Below are positions 1 through 11,693 of a stretch of DNA of 22,204 nucleotides, one piece after another. How positions within the stretch are numbered: the stretch's first letter is position 1; each line of letters begins with the position of its first letter. The notes below the pieces were generated by a model. The model was not told the DNA's origin. It was given only the letters and a program-made list of their open reading frames with translations, and searched no databases. Location of the stretch: positions 49,317,832-49,340,035 of the forward strand of contig CM044493.1 of assembly GCA_024364805.1 (NCBI GenBank), given 5' to 3'. The translations under genes and the position numbers were made by a program. The stretch comes from Euprymna scolopes (lineage: Eukaryota; Mollusca; Cephalopoda; Sepiida; Sepiolidae).

Positions 1-31
<31 letters not shown>
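1..31. repeat. (GT)n microsatellite
   Basis: A pure GT dinucleotide run begins at the window edge and breaks at GGATATTG, so its true length is unknown. Confidence 0.97.
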
Positions 32-32
<1 letters not shown>

Positions 33-789
33 ATATTGATTACGTCTTTTCTATCTTTGTGATTTCCTGTGGTCATAAAATTAAATTCAATTAAAAGTAT
101 TTTGGGTATTTTAAGCAGAGTAGTTCATAGAGTAACTATGGTATTAGGGTGATTTCTGAAGTGAATGGATAAATTGTGAAAGAATTGAAAATAAAAATGA
201 GTCGGAATGTGTCAAGTTGAAAAAAGGATAGACAGTATGACTTCAAAAATAATGGCTGGAAATCCTTCACGACTGTTGCAATTATTATTCCAAGCATATT
301 TAACATAGGAAATCGCAAATTAAATATACCCCAGATGTAGTATTGGCTCTCCAAGCCTTATTTAATTGTATTTTTTATTACTTTTTCTGGTAAGCAAAGT
401 AAATATTTTAGAGTTCACTTGCCCATTCAATATCACAGATTTAAAAAGCTTTTCGCGCGTATTTAATAAATGGCCATATGATGCTTATTAGAGACATCAC
501 ACTTTAATACAAAAAGATCCTTGGAAATTTTTCTTGCGTTGCTTTTACCTTGGTCTTGTGTGATCACCACATTCTCTGAAATCTGTCATATTTCCTCATA
601 TTTTATTTGATTTTGGCACAAGTAAAAATATAGTTTATCAAAACGTTGGATAGAATATATAAAAAGTAAAAAATTAAAAACTTTGTTAAAAAACTTTCAT
701 TTACATTTAAAATACCCCAAAACATCTGAGATGGTAATTTTTTAGACGATTATGTGTGAGCACCGTGAAACGTTATTTTAGAATATAGA
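32..789. other. AT-rich DNA, nothing recognised
   Basis: This stretch is AT-rich and stop-dense in all frames. The 72-codon minus-strand reading frame at 136-354 has no motif I recognise and unremarkable composition. I see no repeat or RNA gene here. Confidence 0.6.
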
Positions 790-1146
790 ATGGATGATTC
801 AGTTGTGCATATAAATATAATATAAAATAATCCCATTTTCGGTACATTCAACATTTTTAAGCAGTTTGGTAATTTTTACTACTAACTCTAAATGCAAACA
901 GCTAAATCATATAATCACGTGTAATTGCTTTATTTTTCGTATTGCCACCTATACTTACGGTTAGTAGTATGAGCGGTCTTTATAACTCTTAACAATCACA
1001 TATTTTACACTTAAGTTTGAGTTGGAATATTAACATTTCTAATATTTAAAACAAATAAAGTTATTTACATGTACTTAGCACATTGATGATCAATATATGA
1101 TCAAATTTGCGTGACATTTATATTGTATTATTGTATTTATACCATC

Positions 1147-1770
1147 AAATTTTTTAAGCCGTTTACATGTAATAGCCTAATAATGGAGAATTGTATTTTT
1201 TTTAGGTATCTTAGAATATAAGTTGGATTTTAAAAAAATAATGAAATTGATTTTTCATACGTAATTTTATGTATATTGGCTTGATAAATGTATAAATGTA
1301 CTTGTAAAAACAAACTTTATTCATTTTTATCCAATCAGAAACATATTTTACCGGTACGCCACATAAGGATTTATCAAAAAAATAGTTTTGTTTTAGAAGA
1401 AATACAACGACATCAACTCAGTTGTTGGGTTAAGAAAATAATAAACGTGGTTTTTCATATGTAATTTTATTTTATGATAGATAAAAATGTACAAATAAGT
1501 TTATATTCTGTAGAATTTTTTTTATGACGGAGTGAAGATTGGCGCACTGGCGTACATTTTGGTGATCCAAAATGGCGGATTGAAATCTACTGTGTTGGCG
1601 TGCTGGCGCCCCCCAAAAGAATTACCAATTATTTTACGTTAAATTAATATATCTGAAACTGATCGTCCACTCTAAATACTAAAATGATTGCTTTTCGTTC
1701 CGTCAAGTTTTTTAAAGGGTTTCACACGTAATCACCTATAAAATTAATATTCCGTTTCGGAATAGGATTC
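1147..1770. repeat. Weak, diverged internal direct repeats
   Basis: Two pairs of similar stretches are visible by eye. The first pair is about 1245-1318 and 1446-1504, which share a TTTTTCATAYGTAATTTTAT core followed by a GATAAA...TGTA stretch. The second pair is about 1147-1190 and 1700-1745, which share a CAARTTTTTTAA...GTAAT.RCCTA pattern. The spacing is not constant, so this is either an old rearranged duplication or several copies of one decayed repeat. The high AT content makes chance similarity a real alternative. Confidence 0.35.
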
Positions 1771-1790
1771 CAGCTCAGAGTGTTAATCTA

Positions 1791-1791
<1 letters not shown>

Positions 1792-1847
<56 letters not shown>

Positions 1848-2116
1848 TATTATTATTAGTAGTAGTAGTAGTATTGTTATCGTTATTATTATTATTATTA
1901 GTAGTAGTAGAAGTAGTAGTAGTAGTGGTAGTAGTATTGTTATCGTTATTATTATTATCATTATTATATTTGTCATTATTATTATTATCATTATTATTAT
2001 TATCATGAATATTATTATCATTATCATTATTATTATTATCATCATTATTATCATTATTATTGTTATTATTATCATCATTATTATTGTTATTATTACTATT
2101 ATTATCATTAATGTTA

Positions 2117-2174
<58 letters not shown>
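1792..2174. repeat. (ATT)n trinucleotide array, 383 bp, interrupted
   Basis: The array starts and ends with pure ATT blocks and has an interior of related trinucleotides (AGT, ATC, GTT, GTC). It stays in trinucleotide phase throughout, so it is open in several frames: poly-Ile/Ser on the plus strand and poly-Asn/Ile/Met on the minus strand. These reading frames are a by-product of the repeat. The variant blocks in the middle with pure ends fit an old array still expanding at its edges. Confidence 0.97.
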
Positions 2175-2640
2175 ATCCACCAAATTGTTAGAATTAAAAA
2201 TAAAATTTAAACTTCATTCATAGAAGAAAGGCATACAATAGTTTACAAAGCCCACGCTCTCCCTATGTTTTATATGATATACTAAATGGTAACATTATTA
2301 TTTAGAAATTCGTTCGTAACAAGGGAATGGGCGTTGTTAATATGTTGTTATTACATCGTTTTCTAATTTCACCTACCAATCGTCTATTACTTTAACTGTT
2401 TATGATAACACTCAAGTAGCATGTTGTACGCCAACGACGAACTTATACAATCTGGCTTGGTTTTAAAATCAAAATATATCTTTCATTGTCCTACACTTTT
2501 CAATCAATTACAAGGAAAATATTTGAGAATAAATATATGCGCCCTTCTCCAGGGGGGGGTATGTAATAATTTGAAAATTTACAAAAAAACCAAAAAAAAA
2601 AAACCAATTAATCTCTAATTAATATTTATAAAATTTTAAA
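2175..2640. other. Unassigned AT-rich DNA
   Basis: No coding or repeat signal is recognised. A 65-codon frame at 2421-2618 ends in a lysine run produced by an A-tract, which argues against a real protein. Confidence 0.55.
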
Positions 2641-4539
<1,899 letters not shown>

Positions 4540-4740
4540 AATTTTTTTTATCCATTTTTAACCCCTAAAAACAATTTTAATCGGCTAAAGACCCGTAAAA
4601 TAACGGCCCGACAAAATATAGTCTTTTGAGCCCTTTAGCGCCGCTCTGAGACATTTTCTTTCAGAGGAGATAAAGTTTAAAAATATGGAGACAGACAGAC
4701 AGACCGACAGAGCAACAGAAATATAACCGTTTACGTATAA
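4540..4740. other. GACAGACAGAC-bearing interspersed-repeat-like stretch
   Basis: A short GACAGACAGACAGACCGACAG run lies at about 4691-4711. Such runs are common near the 3' ends of invertebrate interspersed repeats, but I could not define element ends. The stretch directly precedes the small MITE at 4743-4951. Confidence 0.3.
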
Positions 4741-4742
4741 TA

Positions 4743-4951
4743 CAGAGTGACCCCCTCCAAAAAAACAGAGGACAGTCAATTGTTTTTCTGAGCATTTTAC
4801 AGTCAACGGAGACAAAAGGCCAAAGACCTTAGTTTTTTGATGTGATGTTTTGAATATAATAAACTTGTTATGACCAAAGTTTCATTCATTCGGAAAAAAC
4901 ACTAAAAACGGGGCCTAATTAGAGTTGGGCCCGTTTTTTGGGGTCACCCTG
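4743..4951. mobile_element. 209-bp MITE, TA-flanked (Tc1/mariner-type)
   Basis: The left end reads CAGAGTGACCCC and the right end is the reverse complement of CAGGGTGACCCC, which is 11 of 12 identical as inverted repeats. Both ends abut a TA dinucleotide (4741-4742 and 4952-4953), as expected for a Tc1/mariner-superfamily target duplication. Just inside the right end is a hairpin: an AAAAACGGGGCC arm near 4903 faces GGGCCCGTTTTTT near 4927. There is no coding capacity, so it would have depended on a transposase supplied elsewhere. No database family was checked. Confidence 0.68.
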
Positions 4952-4953
4952 TA

Positions 4954-5750
4954 CAAGTAAAAAAATCCGTGTGTTTATATAAGCATGAAATATAGAATTG
5001 CATGTAAAGTTTAATGCTTTTCATTTATTGATAAAGTGTTTTAGGCAACAAACATAAATAGACAATATCCATCCATTATTAAATCTATTTCGTAGAATGC
5101 ATTTAATACGAATCATAAAACGATCAATGCTTTAATACTTCATCACGCACGTACATGTTATTGCTACTGATGAATTCGCATCGATCCTGCGATAATACTT
5201 TGAATTTTGCATTGGTGCATATCTTAAATGACAAGGTTTAAAATAAACCTAGAATAACGCTATGCAAATTATTTAACCTTCATGAAGTCACTGGCATATT
5301 TATAACTGTGTTTTAAGCATTTTTAAATAGGAAAAGCAGTCTTTTAGTATCAATGTCAGAACGGGAACTGTTGGTGTCAAAAGTGTTTGCAAAAGGCATA
5401 TACTGATAAATTTATGCTTCAATATTTTCCAATAAAATAACTATGTTACTCGTTGTTCGATATGCAAATTTATAAAGTAAATTCCCAGAAAACGGAAACC
5501 AAATAATCTCATTGTAGGGAAAATATAGGTTTTAACAAATTCAGGAAGAAATATCGGCCATAAGCGTTTTCAATACTCATTTATTTCAAAATAAATAGCA
5601 TTTTTAAACATAATTCAATATGAATCATTGTATCATTATGATAATAGTACAATGTATTGATAACATATTACAAGAAAACCAAAGTTATTGCTCAAATAAC
5701 AATTAACAAAACAATACAAGATTTAAAAAAAACAAACAATGTAATCCTTT
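4954..5750. other. Unassigned AT-rich DNA
   Basis: No open frame of note, no clear repeat and no RNA gene seen. Confidence 0.5.
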
Positions 5751-5814
5751 ATGGGCTTTGATCAATTCTTAATCAAACCCATCAACCTCCTATTAATTGG
5801 GGATTTTATTTTTT

Positions 5815-6580
5815 GCACTTGTTGAGGTATGATTTCAGAAGCTACCTCTTAATCCTCTTTCAAAGTTTTTTTTTTACTGCTGAATTGATGCCCGTTTTCG
5901 TAAACCTTCCTCTTCATAATCGACCAGAGGTTCGCTACCAGATTCAAATTCGGGCTCTGAGGTGGCCAATCTATCAGACGCTCACCAGAGATCCCCTGGG
6001 CTGAAAGTAAAGCTTTTGTTAACCGAGTTGGGGCATTGTCTTGTTCGATACTGAGATTCTGGTTGACAGCATCATTCTGTGATTTAAATCAGCGCAATGA
6101 ATTCTGTTAAAAAAACTGCAGTAGTTCACAGAATTAATTTGGACACCTTCAAGGCCAAGAAAAGGGTCAATAATCTCATTACCAATAATTCGAGCCCAAA
6201 TCATCACTCCCCCTCCTCCCTGTTGATGTTTTAATCGCAAGCGTCAGACATTGCCTTTAAGAAGCCATGCTTTGGTCCAAGCGTCGGGGTCGTCGAGGGT
6301 TGCTATAGCCTCGCCAGTCCAGAGAACTTTGTGGAAATCGGTTTCAAATATTTTGTAGCCCATGCTTGTCGCTTCTGACAGTTGATATCAGTCAAATGAG
6401 GACATGTTTCCGGTGTTCTCCGGTCCGTTATTAGTTTTAAAATACGATTTCGGGTCATTTTTGAGTTGACAGATATTCTGCATGGTCGAAAATATCTTTA
6501 CTTGTGCTGTGTCGGTTCGCTAGCACACGCCTCTTGATTTTTCTCAGATTTCGTGCTAGAGTCACATTTGGCCTGCCTCT
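5815..6580 (-). pseudogene. Tc1-type (DD34E) transposase, inactive
   Basis: Reading the minus strand gives a recognisable Tc1-family DDE transposase spread over several frames. Visible in order are a GRPxVT-like piece near 6580, FHKVLWTGEA at about 6303-6335, GGGGVMIWARI at 6180-6215, a DNAPT block at 6026-6040, then WPPQSPN and NLWSIMKRKVYENG. The second catalytic Asp (6038-6040) is present. Thirty-four residues separate it from the position of the third acid, which fixes the DD34E spacing of Tc1. That third position (5933-5935) encodes Ala, and the first Asp position (6313-6315) encodes Gly, so two of three catalytic acids are gone. Frameshifts and stops add to the decay. About 255 residues remain against roughly 340 in intact relatives; the N-terminal DNA-binding part is mostly missing. 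A palindrome of ATGGG-TTTGAT arms lies at 5751-5782, beyond the C-terminus, but I could not confirm element ends. Confidence 0.9.
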
Positions 6581-6711
6581 TATGTGGTTTTATCTTCTAT
6601 CTTTGCTGTCACTTTCTGCTTTAATTACATGTATGAATATAAAATACACGTGACTATGTCTTTAGAAAATATCATCGAATAGTTTCATTCTTGAAAAGTG
6701 GTGACTAATTT

Positions 6712-6847
6712 GTACGGCGATGACAAAAGAATGTTGTTTTCGTTGTTTTGACTCTCGAGTATATATCAGTTAATATTTTATATATTTTTTCATATAGAAT
6801 AATATGGTTCTCGGTTGATTAACTGAGTCTTACTATGTTGGATATAT
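6712..6847. repeat. Two-part repeat, copy A (rearranged)
   Basis: Segment 6712-6760 (ending GACTCTCGAGT) is the reverse complement of 10111-10157, while segment 6805-6847 (TGGTTCTCGGTTGATTAACT...) matches 10068-10109 directly. Similarity is high by eye over each roughly 45-bp half. The two halves are 44 bp apart here but adjacent in the other copy. The family is unknown. Confidence 0.8.
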
Positions 6848-9090
6848 ACTTGGGAATACAAAAAAACTTAAAAGAATATGTCCTACTCATTAGTGCATAA
6901 CAAAAGTTAAACATATCTTGACGAAATAATAATATCCAGTTGTTGGCACAGAGACACCTGCATGAACATATACAAAGTAATCCAAAAGAAACTGTTAAGA
7001 TTACACCCCTTCTTAAATAAATATAAACAGCTGTATGGCAATCAGGTGAAATGTCAGAAACGGTCGTGGAAACATGAAGTGCGTCCGATTAATCCGAAGA
7101 TGAGAGTGAAAATTCAGAACGCGTTCTTCTCTAAAATGTAATATTAACTGACTCATTGTTTTTTTTATATATAAAAAAGGCGACTGGTTAGCAAATTCGT
7201 GAAATAAATTTCCTCAATTTCTGTAATTTTTTGTTCATCGACAACAATTGTTAGAATTATTAACTCGCTGCGACAAACCAAAAATAAACTCATCATTATG
7301 AAAAATTGTTCATCGTTCTTCTTTGAAATAAAGTACTATTTTTTATCCACACTTAAATGCGGATGTCGAATATGTTTACCCTTCTAATTATATTCTCTGA
7401 AAATAATGTTTGTGTTAAATTGCCGTTAGTCAGGCAACATAAGTTGCAAGAGAACGATTCATCTGAAGTAGGTTAATGTGTACAAATGTGGTCGAAGCGT
7501 TTCCACACTGCGACGATTAATATGGCTGAAAACTATCGACAAATTCCGATGACGCGAAAGGTTCGTTTGTTTGATACGATACTACATTTATCAAATAATT
7601 TATCGGATTCCTTCGAGGCAGACGTGGAAACTTGGCGACATTCCCGCTGATTTTGTTGGGCACCAATCAAAACAATCGTGAGTCGACACCTGTCAGCTTT
7701 CCGGTCTTCTGTTTATTTTCTCAGTCTGATTTTTGTTATTGAACAAATTCGATACAGAAAAATGTGTTTAGAATCTCGCTGACGGCAAATGGTGTTGTTA
7801 ATCACAGTGTAGAGTTGGTTGATACAGTTTCTATTATGCCTTGTATATTTTGAAAATCTGGTGACTGCGACTTCAAAATGAAGCGAACTCAATGCTCTAA
7901 AACTTTAAGAAAAATCTTAAATATATAACGTGTATAAGCACGTATACATTTGGTCCTAATTGTAAACTTGTTAATATCATCTCTTAAATTATAGAGAAAT
8001 AAAAGATTCTAATGCAATCTAACATTGCTTGAATACACCACATAGACACAAATGTTTAATTACTTTATCATGTAATTTTATTGTTAACGTTCATTCAGAG
8101 TAATTATTCATGACAATGGTATATGCAATAACTGAACGACCAAACCGCGCATTTAATATTAATCCGCATATTATATTCACTTTACTTGGCGCTACTTTAT
8201 TCAATTACTTTTCAAATTGCGTACTCACACGAAGAAACGTATATGAAGGTTTTTATTATTCCGGAAAATGGTCTCATACATCCGACAGATTTCATACACT
8301 TCATTCCAGATGTTCATCCCTATTCTATTAAATTATGATCACATTCTACCACAGAACATTTATTGTTGATAGTTATTTTAATTCGAAAGCTGGGTAGTAA
8401 CTATTTGGGATTAGGTGGCAGATATTTTTGATATAGATATTTAAGACAATCGAAACATAACGATTCAGGAATTTACAGTTTCAGATTTACAAATGTACCT
8501 CCTCTTAAGACTGGGCAAGCACGCAGTAAAAATTCGATATACATAGTGTAAACATGTTTTAAATACAAATAAATTCGTGTCATTTCTATATATTATGCAC
8601 GCAAACATCTTAATTAGAATTGCTTACTTACAGCAATAACCATGGACGGGTTTTTCTATCTCGAAAATAAAGTATAATGCATATGATAGACGTTAAACAC
8701 GTCAAATCGAATCATCAGATTGGCACAGTATCCTTATTCTTGAAAATAACCTAACAGGAATTATTCCCTAAACTAGCGATCATTTAAAAAATTCAACAAC
8801 ACATAATATCCAGATTAAGAGGCTTGATTAGTGCGTTTTACGTTTATTTGTAAATCAGACTCTTAATCTACTAACTTTATCAAGTTATCATTAAGTTGAG
8901 CTCAAATGATTCTAAACGAACAACAAACGTGAGATGTGAATTTACTTTAATATTAAATTATTGTTTTACTGCGGGGTGTTTCTAAAGATTTTAATATCAA
9001 TATTCCATTTCAATGACATTTGAATATACATTGTAATGTGAGCTACTTAGCTGTGCGATAATCCAGTTTTAATAAAATTGGCAGAATTTC
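6848..9090. other. Unassigned DNA, 2.2 kb
   Basis: No transposon protein, RNA gene or repeat is recognised. The 73-codon frame at 8110-8331 has no domain motif. The segment 7440-7700 is a little richer in GC and CpG than its surroundings, without any identifiable product. Confidence 0.5.
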
Positions 9091-9314
9091 AGATCCGATA
9101 TTAATATGATATATTTTAATTAAAGAAGAGGAAAACCCCAAAGATGTGGAAAGAATTAAGGCAGAGGAAAATCGAATTATTGTTTAGTTTTTTTTACTCA
9201 TTTAATTACATGTTTTAAGTTTCAAATGATTTTAAAACCGTTTATCTGTTTATGTAAAACTTTTAATTTTATAAACGGTGCATTTAAGAGCTTCTGTGGA
9301 TTTTATTAACACTG
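9091..9314. repeat. Diverged tandem duplication, copy 1
   Basis: Paired with 9452-9695, offset about 360-380 bp. Shared landmarks in the same order are AGATCCG-like, TGATATATTT, AAAGA..GAAAA, AGAATTAAGG, a T-tract, TTTAAT.., CCGTTTATCTGTTTA, TTTTAATTTTATAAA, GGTGCATTTAAGAG and TTTATTAACACT. Confidence 0.72.
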
Positions 9315-9451
9315 GATTACCACACGTCTAAGCTACTTATATTGAACCCCAGCACATATCTTTGAAATACCAACACGACGGCAGAGACATTCAACTTACG
9401 GAAAAAGAAACTACAAAGAACAGCACTTCAGTATTTGATGATGAATGTGTT

Positions 9452-9695
9452 AAAATCCGGAATTTATGAGATATATTTCTATTACAAAAAAGAGAAAAAT
9501 ACGAAAATATGTAAGAATTAAGGACGATCAAGTTTTGAATAATTTTTATTCCTTTTCTTGTTTTTTTTTTTTTTTTACATTTAATAAAACGTTTGCATCT
9601 TCAAGTGTTTTCTTACAACGGTTTTTCTGTTTATTTAATTTTATAAATTGAATAAATGGTGCTTTTAAGAGGTTTTGTTCAATTTATTAACACTA
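9452..9695. repeat. Diverged tandem duplication, copy 2
   Basis: Same landmark series as 9091-9314: AAAATCCGG, TGAGATATATTT, AAAAGAGAAAAA, AGAATTAAGG, a T-tract at 9560-9576, ACGGTTTTTCTGTTTA, TTTAATTTTATAAA, GGTGCTTTTAAGAGG and TTTATTAACACT. The 61-codon open frame at 9466-9651 is caused by the T-tract region and is not supported as a gene. Confidence 0.72.
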
Positions 9696-9729
9696 CACAC
9701 ACGCACACACACCTATATTTATACAGGGT

Positions 9730-9808
<79 letters not shown>
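9695..9808. repeat. Compound (CA)n-(TA)n-(TG)n microsatellite
   Basis: A short CA-rich run (9695-9711) is followed by a pure TA block (9732-9770) and a TG block (9771-9808). CA and TG are complementary and TA is self-complementary, so the whole block is a potential long hairpin. Confidence 0.95.
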
Positions 9809-10062
9809 ACTTATATTTGCTTATGACGTCTTATTCGATTTGAGTACAATTATGCTTGCAACAGTTAAACAAAGTTGTCCGTGATACCTTATTTCTTGCG
9901 ATCATACTGTGTTTGCCTATTTTGTTTGCACAAACAAATAATGTCGCTTATCGCATGCAGAATTAATAGAGAAATATAACAGTAATTACTAGGGCATATT
10001 CTGTTCATTATTTTGACTTGCGAATGTGTATCCGTTGATGTCTTATATGCTTTTATTTAAAG
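9809..10062. other. Unassigned DNA
   Basis: No feature recognised between the microsatellite and the next repeat. Confidence 0.5.
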
Positions 10063-10067
10063 TTATG

Positions 10068-10157
10068 TGGTTCTCGGTTGATTAACTGTGCCTAACGTTG
10101 TTGGATATAAACTCGAGAGTCAAAACAATGAAAAGAATATTCTGTTGTCATAGCCGT
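10068..10157. repeat. Two-part repeat, copy B
   Basis: Contains TGGTTCTCGGTTGATTAACT... (10068-10109) directly followed by ACTCGAGAGTCAAAACAA... (10111-10157). The first half is direct and the second half inverted relative to 6805-6847 and 6712-6760. A 67-codon open frame at 10098-10301 overlaps this repeat and is not credible as a gene. Confidence 0.8.
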
Positions 10158-11027
10158 AGTAATTACAGACTATCTAATTTTTTTTCTTATTGTTCCATAA
10201 CCAAAGCAAAAACACAATTATGTGTTTGTCAAATTATAATTGACCTTTATTTTAATTATTTAAATTTTAACCATGACACTAACATTCCATATGCAAAATA
10301 AGTCATTAAATATAATAAAAATGATTTTCGAGGATGTAGAGTTAAAAGCTAGTTATTTTACTTCCGAAATGACTGCCTGTGTCTGTTTTGCATGATAAGC
10401 AATGTGCTGAATCAGTATCCCCCATAAATCATACCCTCATTCCAGTATATCCGAATGCATATTAATATGGTCTTCTGTTCTAAGTTGACAAAACAGTTAA
10501 TTTGTTCCCCATACTGCTACAAAGTTACATACCTGGTTCGTCGTAATACTTAAGGGGGGGTTATCTGCTGATTTTGGTTTTGTTACTTAGAAGGCAGAAT
10601 AACATTTAAGTGAGTATCAAACATCTGTAGTTATAATCTATATTGAGTAAACATGCGTTATCCATAATTTATACATATATACCATATCTTACATCTATAT
10701 TGAACAGTTTCCTCCTATATTAATAAGACGTTTATTAGTCATTATTAGTTATTAGTCCTAAAAAAAAAGAAATTACTCTTTATATTTTTCTATCTCTCTT
10801 ATATAAACTAGAGTATTGGCGTTTGTTTTGCACGAAAACCATAATCTGAAGTTCTAAGTTTATTTTGAATGATACGTTAACTCTTGGCGTATTTATTAAT
10901 CCATAGACTATATTTATTCCGCATTTAAATATAATAAATACTACCTATAAATTTGTACACCATTTTCCTACTTATCTTCCAAATGATCCATTCAAAACGT
11001 GTTGATAACTACATCTTCCAATTGTTA
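10158..11027. other. Unassigned AT-rich DNA
   Basis: No gene, repeat or RNA recognised. Confidence 0.5.
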
Positions 11028-11693
11028 TGTTGTGACCCTATGGCTCTGATCAGCGCGTAGTATTGTTACATGATAAAGGGCTGGCCCCTTTTAATGTAAG
11101 TAAACAAAAATAGGGAATTATTTAAATGTAAATATGAAATAGGATAGTCAAGGATTCGAACTCGCGAAGCTAGCTTTGGAATTGAAAATTCCAATCATAA
11201 GTTAAAATAAATACAGAATGTTATTGAAATAAGGAATTTCAATTGTTTAGCTTACATATCTGTATATGGAAATGGAATGTAATAATGAAATTTGTATCTG
11301 TTAAGGAATTAAATTGTCAATTTAAATTGTAAACATTTTGTAAAAATGTTATTTGAAAAATAGGTTACTGAACTCGGCGTCATGTCAAGTTTGGCAACGT
11401 GATGCATGTCATGCAACGTGCTTTATAAGCAAATGTCTAATCATGCGATGACGTGACGAGTTCTCAATATAGGGAAGAGTTCGAAGTAAGAGAGAGTGAG
11501 ATCAGTTAGATCAGAGGAGCAGAGAGGTTCAGACCGATTCTCCGTTAGAATCAAGACACCCTCTAGAAGTTAGAGGGTTTTAGAAATAACCATGTAAAGA
11601 AACTTCGAATTCCTCACGCGAAATCACGGACCGGTCATGAATAAAGGGCGTCATCATCTTTGTGTATCTGCTTCTTCTGTGTTCATCATTACA
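11028..11693 (+). mobile_element. Probable isolated LTR fossil, family undetermined
   Basis: The stretch starts TGTTGTGACC and ends ATTACA, so it has TG...CA-type termini. Inside are a TATA-like TTTATAAG at about 11422-11429, a purine-rich AGAGAGTGAGATCAG stretch typical of transcribed LTR leaders, a small ACCCTCT/AGAGGGT hairpin at 11558-11578, and an AATAAA signal at 11640-11645 about 48 bp before the end. This order (promoter, leader, polyadenylation signal) is what an LTR of roughly 650 bp shows. No flanking target duplication matches and no partner LTR or coding interior was found, so it is most likely a solo LTR or fragment and probably old. Exact ends are uncertain. Confidence 0.5.

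Noticed and set aside
1780-2183. Poly-Ile and poly-Asn open reading frames of 131 codons on both strands
   Set aside because: They are produced by the in-phase (ATT)n array and have no non-repeat coding sequence.
8110-8331. 73-codon plus-strand frame as a possible small gene
   Set aside because: No domain, no supporting context, and length expected by chance in a window this size.
11140-11180. Minus-strand GAGTTCGAATCC, resembling a tRNA B box
   Set aside because: The flanking bases do not form a T stem, no acceptor stem or A box was found, and it lies inside the LTR-like block.
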